64,000 nucleotides of DNA, from the NCBI RefSeq assembly GCF_030936135.1, contig NC_082597.1:42415095-42479094 (forward strand), read 5' to 3'. Of this stretch, positions 51,260 through 62,079 are shown one piece after another. Under the pieces are notes generated by a model. It saw only the letters and a list, made by a program, of their open reading frames with translations. It made no database searches and was not told the origin of the DNA. The position numbers and the translations under genes are program-made. Within the stretch, counting starts at the first letter, position 1. Each line of letters opens with the position of its first letter. The stretch comes from Gavia stellata (lineage: Eukaryota; Chordata; Aves; Gaviiformes; Gaviidae).

Positions 51260-52189
51260 GTTTTTGGACAACCGTTACATTAAACAGTTTTTCAAAGCTA
51301 CACAGTACTGCTTTGCAAGTATAGCTTTTCTTCACCTTTGTTCTTTTTCCTCCAGAAAAAAAAGAAAGTGCTGGTAAATTCATTTGTAATCCAGCTCTAC
51401 AGAGGAGGGCTTCCAAAGGCGGAATGAATTTTTCCAAATTAAAGCTGGTGGCAAGTTGTGAAGTGCCCATACGCCGAGGGAATGGAGTCTGTGGGGATGC
51501 TGCCCAAGAGCCAACATGTTGAGAGAGCATGTCCTGAAATGCAAACGCCTTTCCCCAGAGGAAGGGGATGTCTTCTGCCATGGCTTTGCTGGCTTGGGCC
51601 ACTGAGCAGTCTAACTCGGTGGTGACAGCTGCCAGGCAGGGTTGTGGCTACCCTGTGCTTTCTGGGTAGCTTTCTGCGATGGAAACCCCTGGCACAACAC
51701 GCTAGCCCAGATAGCTCTAAAAATTCAGTGCTAAGCTCTGAAATGTGCAGTCCCTCTGCATGCATATTGCTCCCTGCACTCACACTCACAAACACTACTT
51801 GCTGCATTGTCTGATGAGAAGGATAAAATTCCCTTCTTGGGAGAGACAGAGTTTTCTTTAATTGCATGCTAGTGCGGCATGACAGAGGAACTAGTGGTCT
51901 CTGGAGCTCCTGAGCCCTGGCAGTGCCTCAGCGCTCACAGCCCTGCTGCAGCCTTCTCATCTGTAGCTCAGTGTGTGGCAAAGTCGGAGAGGTTATCAGC
52001 CACCCTCCTGAGTGACCTGTGACCAAAGAGACTAGCAGCTTCTTCACAGAAGTTCTGTTGTATGTGCATACAAGGAAGTGCTTTTTCCAAATACATCTTA
52101 CCCTCTTTTACTCCCAGGGTCAGCGAAAGGCTGAGAGTACCATTTACCCGAGTCCCAGCTTCCCCCTGCAGAGTACCTTATACACAAAG
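51260..52189. other. Non-coding DNA, no gene seen
   Basis: Minus-strand frames of 116 and 142 codons (51252-51602 and 51439-51867) overlap each other in a GC-richer patch. They carry no recognisable domain and are not called. Confidence 0.5.
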
Positions 52190-52340
52190 CACCTTTCAGA
52201 AGTGAGTGAGTAATATTATCCCTGTTTGTTGTTTGGTTTTTTTAAAGAAGGAAACGGAGGCCCAGTCACTTGGCATGGAAGCTAAGACAATGCAATAATT
52301 TAATGACCAAGGTTGGACTAACAGAGCTCTGGTTCCCACA
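52190..52340 (+). repeat. MIR-like ancient SINE remnant
   Basis: 'gtaatattatccctgtttg' is followed by 'gaaggaaacggaggcccagt', 'cacttggcatggaagctaag' and 'agagctctggttcccacat'. This order matches the MIR / CORE-SINE consensus recalled as 'attatccccattttacagat gaggaaactgaggc ... gagctgggattcgaaccc'. A T-rich insertion sits in the middle. The copy is degenerate and no function is inferred. Confidence 0.55.
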
Positions 52341-53159
52341 TCTGGAGCAGACCCACTCAATCTGCCAGATGCAGAAGCATTTAGGAGCCTACACACTACT
52401 GATTTCAGTGAATCCCAGGGTTCTAAAGGCTAGCCTCTTGGCTTTCATCCATCGGTCCCTGCTGTTTCCTTTTCCCTGGCTAAAGAACAGAACAGCCTGA
52501 TGTTTTCGCATGAGTGAAGTTGTGTGGACCAGCAGCGGGGCAGAAGCTTGTAGGACCAGAGCATCCACGCTCAAAATCCCAGTACAGCCGGGAACTGCCT
52601 TTCTCTGCAGAGCCAGGACTTCTGATGCAGAAGAAACATGAAGTCAAACACTGGTAGGAGGGAGAGCTCCTTGGATCCTTCCTTGCATGTCTGACAATAA
52701 GTCTATTGTCCATAAAACCCATTACCAGAGATCCACAGTGCTAATGAAAGGACAGAATTTCTCCCTTGTTTATTTTTTGTTTCAATCCTTTGAGTGGGGA
52801 GGTGGCCACTTGTATTATTTTAGTATGCTTTTTAACAGAAACCCATTTGAAGTTATGCAAAATTAATTCAGAAATACTGGTGGCCTTGTAATCCTGATGA
52901 AGCTAAAGACCACATGCAGCTGTAAAACTGTGAGCTGGCACTCACATTTCAACATCAGCTGTTATGCTTTTGATGTCTCCTTGAAACTGCCTCAAGTTGG
53001 TCTTGAAAGAGAAAAGAGTTGCAAAAAAAGGAAAAAAAGGAATTTCCTATGATGTAGAAGGTAAATTGGATATTTAAGCCTGATTAATTGGAGGCAAAAA
53101 CATCCAAGCAAACAAACAAGCCCTGTTACCACCTTAAACACAACGAAAAGCAGGTTCTG
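52341..53159. other. Non-coding DNA, no gene seen
   Basis: No gene or repeat family is identified. The 3' part becomes A-rich towards the LTR. Confidence 0.5.
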
Positions 53160-53695
53160 GGAGAAGATGTAAAAGTAGAAAAACTCATGGTTTGAGATAA
53201 AGACAATTTAATAAGTTAAATAAAAAACAACAAAAAAAGAAAAACAAAACAAAGAAAAACAAGTAGTGCAAAAAACCCCAAAAAATTGCTCACCACCAGC
53301 CAGCCGATGCCTAGCCAGTCCCCAAGCAACAGCAGCCCTGGCAAGCTCCAGCCACCACAAGCTTTTGCTGCTGAGTATGATGTCATATGGTGGTCTGGGA
53401 CATCCCTTTGGTTAGCTGGGGTCAGATGTCCCATTTGTGCTGAGCAGATGTCATATATGGTGTGGAATATCCTTCTGGTCAGTTTGGGTCAGCTGTCCTG
53501 GCCATGTCCTCTCCCAAGATCTTGCCCACCCCCAGCCTACTGGTGAGGGGGGAATGTTGGAGAGACAGCCTTCACGCTGTGTGAGCTCTGCTCAGCAGTA
53601 GCCAAAACACTGGAGTGTTATCAAAACCCTTCTAGCTATCAATACAAAGCACAGCACTATGAGGGCTGCTATGGGGAAAATGAACAGACCAAATA
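53160..53695 (-). mobile_element. Solo LTR of a second avian endogenous retrovirus
   Basis: This is the reverse complement of a common bird ERV LTR, recognised from plus-strand phrases 'aaactcatggtttgagataa', 'agacaatttaataagtt', 'atccctttggttagctgggg', 'cacccccagcctactgg' and 'ctgctcagcagtagcc'. In sense orientation these cover the U3 region followed by R/U5. The outer ends have decayed and I could not identify a target-site duplication, so the limits are approximate. A 68-base period duplication lies inside U3 (53369-53500). No adjoining gag, pol or env sequence is seen, so it is probably a solo LTR. The A-rich stretch at 53219-53280 looks like expanded decay within the element. Confidence 0.75.
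53369..53505 (-). repeat. 68-bp internal duplication of the LTR U3 region
   Basis: The plus-strand sequence starting GCTGAGTATGATGTCATATGG (written here as 21 bases' worth of positions 53369-53389) recurs from about 53440. The shared TGTCATAT starts at 53381 and at 53449, a period of 68. Both units then continue into a 'ccct/cctt ctttggtca/gcttggggtcag' segment and end in TGTCC. In the unduplicated family, as I recall it, this segment occurs once and includes a CRE-like TGACGTCA, here decayed to TGATGTCA in copy 1. Confidence 0.65.
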
Positions 53696-53755
53696 CACCT
53701 TTGCCTTATGCTTGACCACATTGTTTTGGGTTGGTTGTGGTGACAAATGTACCTG

Positions 53756-53776
53756 GTGTCACCTTCATGGTGACAC
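53756..53776. repeat. Perfect 8-bp hairpin
   Basis: GTGTCACC (53756-53763) and GGTGACAC (53769-53776) are reverse complements around TTCAT. A third GGTGACA occurs just upstream at about 53739-53745. It lies immediately outside the LTR. Confidence 0.75.
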
Positions 53777-56700
53777 TGCATTACATAGAGCATCAGGGAA
53801 GGAAGAAAGAACCTCATTAGGACCTGAAATTTCCAGCTGCTGCGGATGCACAGGGGCCAAGACGGGGTAGGAAGGAGAGGAGCTGGTGGCTACAGTGATG
53901 CCCGGGAGAGGAGGATCTCCCCATACCCAGCGCACACATGGAGCAAATATTTCTCTGTGCCCCCATCCTGGGGGATGCTCTGTCCTCGGTCTGTAGGAGC
54001 CCAATCAAGCCCTAAAAGAGAAAACGCGGGGACTGGGGAGGAGCGAGGTACAGCCTTGTGGCAAAGGGCCCTAGGCCTCTGGCTGTGAGCAGGAGGGGAC
54101 AGGCAGTGGGCAGTGATGCTGCAGCCCGCCGGACCACCCCATACGTGCGCCCAGGCCCTGGCAGCAGCTCTCCCCACTGACCTGCAGCCTCTGCAGCTGC
54201 CTACCTCCTTGTGCAGAACAGCTCACTCACCTCCTGCCCACACCCAGAGCCCCGGCGGCTGAGGACCAGCACGATTTGGCGACTGAGACTGATTTGGGAT
54301 ATACTGTCTCGAGCCCTCACAGCATGGTCCACACCCACAGACCCCTTCCATCTTGGTGCAGCCAGGCCAGCGCACGGACACAGGGACCAGCCAGCGCACG
54401 TCTGTCCCCCTCTCAGGCCCACCTGGACCTGCATGACCCTCCAAATCCACCCACCTACCCAATGGGCAACAACACGCGCTCCTTTTCTACCTCTGAAAAA
54501 AAAATCAGTTACAGCTGATCTCCCAAAGGCTTACTCCTGCAGAGAGATTTGGAGACGATCCCCTGCCTCCCACTGCCTTGTGCCATGCGGTACAATTTAC
54601 AGTTTATACTGAGCACATGGTACTGTAAAACACCAAGATGTGGCATTATTCAAACATTTTTGTGATGAAGCGACTATTCTGTGAAGCTGTGGAGGCGAAG
54701 GGGAAGGGGGAGGGGGTTGCGAAGTGTTCGGCCCTCACTGCACAGCTCTGCTTCCCTGCCAGCAGCTCCGTGAGCAAAGCCCACCCCACAGGAGAAAACA
54801 GCCTCATTGAACCCCCAGGACAAGAGGACACAGACGCATGCTGTGGCAGCGTTGTGGCTGCCGTGTAACACTGCTTCTTGGGCAGACAGCACATTCCAGC
54901 TGACCTGCTAGAACTTCTCTCAGGGATCGCACAGCTCAGTGCTAAGGTTTGAATGCCGTTGCACTTACCCCACACACCGCTCTGGGTCCCGAACAAGGCG
55001 GCCGGCTGCAGGAGTGAAATCAGATCCACGGCCCGAAAGGGTGTTGGCAATGCTGTTGGTAATGCAGGTGGAACACCAGAGCTGTGCCCTGCAGAGGATG
55101 TCCACACTGCTCAGTGGGCTGGGAGGGGCTTTTTAGGGAGGCAGGGAATTAAATCCCAGCGCTGGCCATAGACAGATGCTGACACCTCTCAGCTCCACGT
55201 GCTGAAACCTTTATGGGGAGTCAGATAGCTGCAGTCCCAGCCCCTTTCTTTAGCTTAGACATAGTTGCAACAGCCCTGCTGAGGCAAAGCTAGCACCACA
55301 AATCAGCCCAAGGACCTGCTGTGAACTACAGACCATTAATCTGGAGCATCTCTGTTGCTAAGCATATGTCTGCCTGCCCTGCCAGTCATTATAAAACATC
55401 TTACCTGAAAATTTGGGGAAGCATCTAACACGGTTTTTCTAGTATTTTTACATAGACACAGGCAATGCAGGAATGACTGAATCAAAAACTTACCAGTTAC
55501 TGCCTAAAGATTCAAATACAGATAAGTGAAACAGGCTTCCCGGTATTAAGGACAGTAGAAGTCTAGAAATCATGCCCTATGTGAAGGGTACTGAGGACTC
55601 TGAATAAAACTAATGAACAGCTTTTGTCTAGGACTCAAATATAAAAACTTTTCTTAAAGTAAATACTTATCGTTTCCTTTGAGGGATGTTTATTCCCTGA
55701 TGTTAATTTAGCTAATGCACCTATTTTCATTGTATTTATCTTTGGGTCTGAAGGAAAGTCGGTATTACAGTAAGCCTTAAAAAAGGGCAGAAAGAATCAT
55801 GTCAGTATTCGTCATTATTTTTGATAAATTATGGTATATTCAGCATTCCAATCATTCTGCTCAGTACTATTAGATTGATTGGTAAATCAATAGTTCAGTG
55901 AATATGTGGTTGGAAAATCTAATTTCTGAATTTGGTTTCTAAGCAATCATCTCTATCCATTTTTTGGCGTGTCCTTGGCACTGGCCATATTCCAGTTGCA
56001 AACTGCTCTTCATTGACAGCTGTGCAGCACTTTGTGGTTCCAAAATTTAATGTTCCCAACTGTGGTGGCCATATAAAAGGAGCTGCAGAGACTTGCAAAT
56101 TAATTCCAAGCTGGGCTGGACCCAACTGCATAAGGCAACATCTCCAACAAGTTTTAGTCAGCTTCACAAGCAGACTCAGTCCTGTACTCCTCTACTCTTG
56201 TGATTAAGGTCCAAATTCACTTACCTTTTCCCTTCCCAGCAGCTCTCAGCAGGCTACAGCTGCACTGTAATGAGGAGACAGGCAAAGGAGGCATGTGGGT
56301 AAGTCCTGAATACAGGATGGGCAGAGTTGAAGCTAGGAAAGCTGCAGAAGGCAGAGAGCAGTGAAGGCATGTGCAAAGAAAACAAGGGAATCATCTACAT
56401 AGTGGGTTCAGGAGACCGCAGAAGGAAAATAAAGCAAACAAATAACATGAACTCTGCTCAAAGCTGCTCAGATAGTCAAATACTTTTCCAAGAAGTGTTT
56501 TTGAAGTACGCCTGGAGCTCACATGATAGGATGGTTTCGGGTGGAGATGTATTTCTTGCAACAAAAAAAGGAGAAGAAAGCTTGGGAGTCAGAGTGGCAA
56601 CATGTCAGTCCCATGTACACCTGAGCATGAGCCACCTCCTGGGCAGGCTCTGAGTGCACACTCCCCTCCTCTTGAGAAGAATGCAAGTGCTGAAACAGAA

Positions 56701-57164
56701 ACTATTTCTGGGACAGTGGAGGGGAAACGTTCATGAAGTAGCCTTGGCACTGCACGTCTGCAAGAGTGGGCAAAGCACCGGGAGGGGCAGGCACTGGAGC
56801 AGGGGCACATTGCCTCTGTGCTGAGCCTCTGCCCCCCGCGCCAGGAGGGAGGCAGATCCGGCTACTTTTTCTGTCAACAGGCACTCGCAGATATCAATTT
56901 GACCCATACTGAAAGAGGTATCTAAGATACAGGTAAAATCACTTTCTGGACGTGCTTGATCCATCTTCTTTAGCTCTGGAGAAACCCAAGCATCTTGCTT
57001 GGAGTAGGCAGCAGGCATGCACAGGACAGGTGTTGCTGCACACCCTGGGGGTGCGTTGGGTGCAGAGGTGACAATCACCTTGTCCTCCTCACCCCTGCGC
57101 TGGGGGGGTGGAGGTTGGACCTTCCAGCTGCAGCATGAAGCTCCAGGCACTGGCACGGGCCGTT
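53777..57164. other. GC-rich domain with unrecognised ORFs
   Basis: GC content rises in three blocks: about 53830-54470, 54650-55140 and 56600-57230. Low stop density there creates many overlapping frames on both strands, including 133 codons (plus, 54211-54612), 153 codons (minus, 54646-55107) and 182 codons (minus, 56731-57279). None has a recognisable domain, signal peptide, membrane segment or splice-bounded exon structure, and the frames contradict each other. An isolated TATAAAAG lies at 56072-56079. The blocks between are AT-rich and featureless. Confidence 0.5.
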
Positions 57165-57182
57165 CTGCTGCAGCTGCAGCAG
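57165..57182. repeat. Perfect 18-bp palindrome of CTG/CAG units
   Basis: CTGCTGCAGCTGCAGCAG is its own reverse complement and contains a central CAGCTG E-box-type hexamer. In the minus-strand 182-codon frame it encodes the alanine run, so that run is a by-product of the repeat. Confidence 0.9.
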
Positions 57183-57292
57183 CCAGTGGAGGATGGAGAA
57201 AAGGGAAATGGGGCACGGATAAAAGCTGCAGCTGTATAGCCTTTTGGCTACTTGTACTCAAACCAGAATTGGTGACCACCGTGATAAATCAC

Positions 57293-57322
57293 ATTATTAT
57301 TATTATTATTATTTTATTATTT
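57293..57322. repeat. ATT trinucleotide microsatellite
   Basis: About ten near-perfect ATT units end in ATTTTATTATTT. It is smaller and less interrupted than the array near 32550. Confidence 0.9.
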
Positions 57323-60300
57323 CAGCTGAAATATGTTTGAATACTAAGATTTTGGTGATAAATGTCCTAGAAACGACCATGACATAAACCACTTGCTTCC
57401 CAAGACCTAGACTTGCTTAAGTAAGGCAAGGACAGTTTTGCCATTCATTATAGTAACACCATTTCACACTGGGAACTTGCTCAGATAATGTCCTGTACTG
57501 AGAAAACTCTTCAATAATTACAGACGAACCTATTAAGTTTGTGCATAAATTCTTCTCTGAGCTCAGTCCTAGTGCTGTTAAGCTCTATAATTGCTCCATT
57601 ACTCACAGATTTAAAGCAAACTTATCAAGGGTTAAGTAGAGGTTATAAACAGAAGTAACTACATAAACCAAAAGGAAGGAGTTTCAGAACTGGAAAAGTT
57701 ACAGTCAATGTCAAGACACTGACATAAGGAAAGCTGCGTATTTTTAGTTCTGTGTGGTCATAGTTACATGCGGCAGATTCTGTTAGAGTTCAAGAAAACC
57801 GTGTCCTTCAGCGCTCCCTCTACCTCCCTTTCCAGTGTTCCAGTTCAGAAGAAACCTGATTTTTCATGCCAGCAAAATGCAAAAAGTACTACTAAACAAT
57901 GGCATAGTTTTAAGACTTTCAGAGTGCTAAACACTGCATTGTACCAACAACATTCATAGGCATGAAGAAAATAAGATTTTCATAAAACCTTGGTGCTGCA
58001 TTTGGTCACAAACCAAGGAAATCCCTGTAAGAAACTGAAAATCCATTCTATATTTAGCCTCAGCCTAATAGGATAATGTGGTTACGGTTTACTGTTCTTC
58101 AGATTGATGGAGTTTTGCGTTCTTTCACTGCAAAGGCCAAGCTTCTTAAATCTGGTCTTGCTGCTTTTGCAAGTAAGCTGTCTTAAGGTCAAGGGAAACA
58201 ACTTCCACTTTCTTCTTTTAGTAGTTCATTATCTTATGCAGGTCTAATGCTGCTCTGAGGAGGCTGACACAAAATCATCTGCTTTCCATGTTTTAAAGAA
58301 AGGGTGCCTGTACCATTCTGCAAGACAAAGATGGATTACAGCCATCTATTACAGCCTCAGTATTTCCCAAGCAATATCTTTTTCTTCATATTAGAATTCA
58401 TGTTTACAGTCCTATAGGAGTTGCAACCATTCTACAGAGAAAACATTTAACTTAAAATAGTACTCTCTGGCTTGCCCTAGCATCTTATCTCCAAATCCCA
58501 TTTGGGGACAAAACTGAGAGCTTCGTGTGATAGTAAAATGCAGCAATGTTCTAACCAGATTCAGAATAGAAAATGAACACATCCTGAAAGTTTCAGTATA
58601 GCCTAACTGTGGCCCTGGTTTTAAATTGATCTCCAGTCTTCCACCTGCAAATAATACAGGAGATGTTAAATGAACTGCATAACATTTTGGTGCCAAATTT
58701 TCAAAAAGTGTCCACCTCCAATTTCTTTTTTTTAAATATGCTAGAATATTGCCATCTGTGAATGTGAAGCTGTGAAAGCAGGAATCTGAAATCTGTCAGC
58801 TGTTCATCAACATGCTCATGAGAAAAAATGCAAGTGACAGAAGGCTGGGTTTTGGGGAGGAGGTTGCAGAGGGTGGGGGAAGCATGCATATTTTGCCAAA
58901 AGGCAACGAGGAGCTGCATGTAGACTACAGCTTGGGGTGGTTCTGCAGGCTGTGCTGCTAAGCCGGGAGCTCTGCACCGCTCACACCTGGCTGGAGCACA
59001 CCCCAGCGCTCCTGCAGAGCCAGCGTGTGACAGATCCCTGTCTCTGAGGCCAGGAATCAGACACCTCTGCAGTTTCAACATGTCCCAGGGATATTCAGTT
59101 AAGTAGGAGGGAAATGCTGGTAGTGGCACATCAGCTAGGTACCCAACATGCAACACTAACATCTCAGTATTTGCTCTTGACCAACTCTTGACTTTAAAAC
59201 CCACCATTATCTAAATAACTTGTCTCTTTAGAAATTAAATAAATAACAAGTATTTCCAAGGGTAAAATGATGTATTAAAAAAATATTAATATTTCTGATA
59301 ACTTTAACCTGCTAGAAACCTTTGCTTTTTTTGTAATTTCTTCTCAGTCAGTTAGTATTCAAAGGCTCTATTATGGAATCATTCAAGCCACTGCTTGTAA
59401 TAGACCATATTAATATATTCATTTTCTCTATCTAGTAGCAGTTTTCCATTTCAATTTCCTTTATCTGACTTCTGCATGATTTATTCTGATGATAAAATGC
59501 CCTCCTCTTTGATGTAGTCAATTCATTCACAACTTCTAAAATTCATAGCTTCACATTAAATATGCTGGCAAGTTTGCTCACATCAGATTGGTCTCTTCCC
59601 CCTCTAGTTTTCAGCAACCCATCTGAACAGGGGCTTCCTTAAATTTCCTTCCAACGGTTTTAATTTAATCCAGACCTTTTGTAAGATAACTTTTAGGAAT
59701 AGTAACTGTTTCACACATGGAAAAGCCCTCTGACACACAGCATTATATTAATTATCATTAGCTGCATGCTTCTTAGCAATTCTGGCACCAGTTTACAGTA
59801 CAAACCTGTAACACTCATAATACAGTGTCTCAAAATTCACTGGAACAGCAATGTTTTTTCAGTGCTGAATGAGGCCCCATAAGAACAATAACTTCATTCA
59901 AAGTCTGAAGGTCCCATTGTCTGCTCAGCTCCACAATATGTCACAGCTTTTGATCTTTGCACCAACCCTGCTGTTGCACTAGTTTATCATTCAAAAAGAA
60001 GCTCATTTTTGAGATTTTGACTTTACAACTTTAAAAGGCAAACAAGCATCAGCCTTTGGTAAATTGTCTTAACGGATGCATTGTTTCTAAAATCATTGCT
60101 TGTTTAACTTTATTTAGTTTTGACTTCTAACCCTCAAGTCCTACTTATACAAGGATTAAATAAGTTTTTGGACTCTTAAAGCAGGTCCAGAAATGCCTAC
60201 AACTGGCCCTTGGTGAGTATTTGATCCCCAGGGTACCCACACTCACACAGCATCTTCCTGCTTGACCCAAAACTCCTTCCTCCAGGCGCAGTTTTGCTTC

Positions 60301-62061
60301 TGCAGGGCTGAAGGGCTCTGGGGGCTTGGATAGATCTGCTGTGCATAAGCATATAGCACTGTGAGGACCCCCTTTACAAAAGATCATTGTACCTACTTAT
60401 TTTTAAAGGATGGCCGAAAGAGGAAGTGAATGTAAATGTGCTGCCCATCTTTTACATACTATCTGAGACATAAGAACTGCGTTACCCTGAAGAGTGAAGT
60501 CTAGGTTCAAAGCCTTCCTCAGTCTGAGAAAGTTAAACCTTGGTGGCCTATCTCCCATGAAAATGCACTTTTACCCCTTCTTGGGTCCAGAAGCAGGGGA
60601 AGAACAGGAGCGGGCTAGTCTTTGAGGGCTGGTGCCAAACCAACTCTTCCTCTTAGAACAGTCAGATTTGGGTTGCAGTCCCAAGACTCATGAATAGTTA
60701 ATGAACTCACCATCAGCTTGTCCTCCAGGTGTGTTTTAAAAGAAAGCATTTAAACATGGGCTTGATTCTCTACGGGAAAAATAAGTGGGTGGAATCAGGA
60801 TATTCTGTACTCAAGGTCGTGTGTCAGTGGGGATCCATTCAGGCTTAAGGTCCTTACCATCCAGAGACAGTAGAAGATGTCAGACACCATCTGGCTGTCA
60901 GTGTTTTCTAGAGTCTTTCCCAACACAACGCACTACCTTGTCTGCATCCCATCTGGGGCTCCTCACTGTCCCCGTGTAGCACTGCGGAAAGCCAGACACC
61001 TCTCTCTGGGTGCTTGGGGACAGACATCAGACCTGCGTGACTGGAGCTGGCTGTGAGCCTTGTCCTGGATAAACGCTACACCTCTTCTTCATGTGGGTAC
61101 TGCTCACAGGTCACAGTACAGACAACTTTTAACGTTTGGGCAAACTCAGCACATTGAGCTTTCATGGTATGTCACTATAACACATTTTCCAAAACTTGAA
61201 CACCTCTTGATCCTGTTTTCTGGGATCTTTCTTATATTCCAGCACCTTTTCCAAAATACTGTGGTAACAGACTCTCAGATCATGTGTACAGCTTTACTTG
61301 CTCCCTCACGCCTCTCAAACACCCTGCTCGTGTATTTGGGTATTTCACTGGTTGCCCCAAATACAGTATTGGATTAGGAGTTTTAAGCAACCATTTATGA
61401 CCTCCTTTTTAGGTTGACTTTACACCAGGATGCAATAAAACTGCCTCGAGTCTGATAATATCTAGCCCAATTACAACTTCCGCACAAGGCATGGTGTCAT
61501 TAACAAGAAGGAAGATTTTAAATTGTTTTAGAAGCCAGCTCATGCTAGTTTTTGAATTAGTTCCTCATGTACCCCAGGAAACTGGTTTGAGAATTGGGAT
61601 GGCCAGTGGCAGGCAGGGGACCGATACAGCTAAAGAAAGCGCATGAGCCACTTCAGAAGATATGTTCCAAGTTCCTCCCCAGGTCTTTTGCCTTTTATTC
61701 TCCAATTCAGGTATTACATTTCCACTGGTTTCCACCAGGATTGTGCATGCACCTTGACATGTTCACAGAAATTCCACAATACAGAGTTTCACAACTGGGA
61801 AAGGTCCCCACAGTCGGGACACCAGGGTGACAAAACAGCTTCTGGAGAATTTCCCACTGAGTAGGATGGAGAGAACATAATTACCACATTGTAGCACTAC
61901 AATGCCTCATAAACATAGAATAGGCTAGATCCATTTACCACAAAAATCACAGAAAGTAGCTGATCAAAGAATATATCTTTTATGTAAAATATACATTTGT
62001 AGGATATAATTTTAATACATCTTTTGTACTCATTGATGTTGGGTTTGCAACACTTTGAATT
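57323..62061. other. Non-coding DNA, no gene seen
   Basis: This is AT-rich with a GC-richer island near 58900-59060. The 168-codon minus frame at 58701-59207 spans that island and shows no recognisable feature. The 105-codon plus frame at 61060-61377 likewise matches nothing known. Confidence 0.5.
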
Positions 62062-62079
62062 AAAAAAAAAAAAAAAAAA
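62062..62079 (+). repeat. Run of 18 A
   Basis: This is the longest homopolymer noticed in the window. It could be the remains of a retrotransposed poly(A) tail, but no AATAAA lies just upstream and no gene-like sequence precedes it, so it may be a simple A tract. Confidence 0.85.

Noticed and set aside
54646..55107. 153-codon minus-strand frame
   Set aside because: It is contradicted by overlapping frames on both strands in a GC-rich block and has no recognisable motif.
56072..56079. Isolated TATAAAAG as a promoter
   Set aside because: A TATA word alone is expected by chance; there is no downstream exon or initiator to support a promoter call.
56731..57279. 182-codon minus-strand frame, the longest in the window
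   Set aside because: It has no recognisable domain. Its alanine run is the 18-bp CTG/CAG palindrome, and overlapping frames exist on the other strand. It was kept only as something to test.
58701..59207. 168-codon minus-strand frame
   Set aside because: It spans a local GC-rich patch with low stop density and resembles no known protein.
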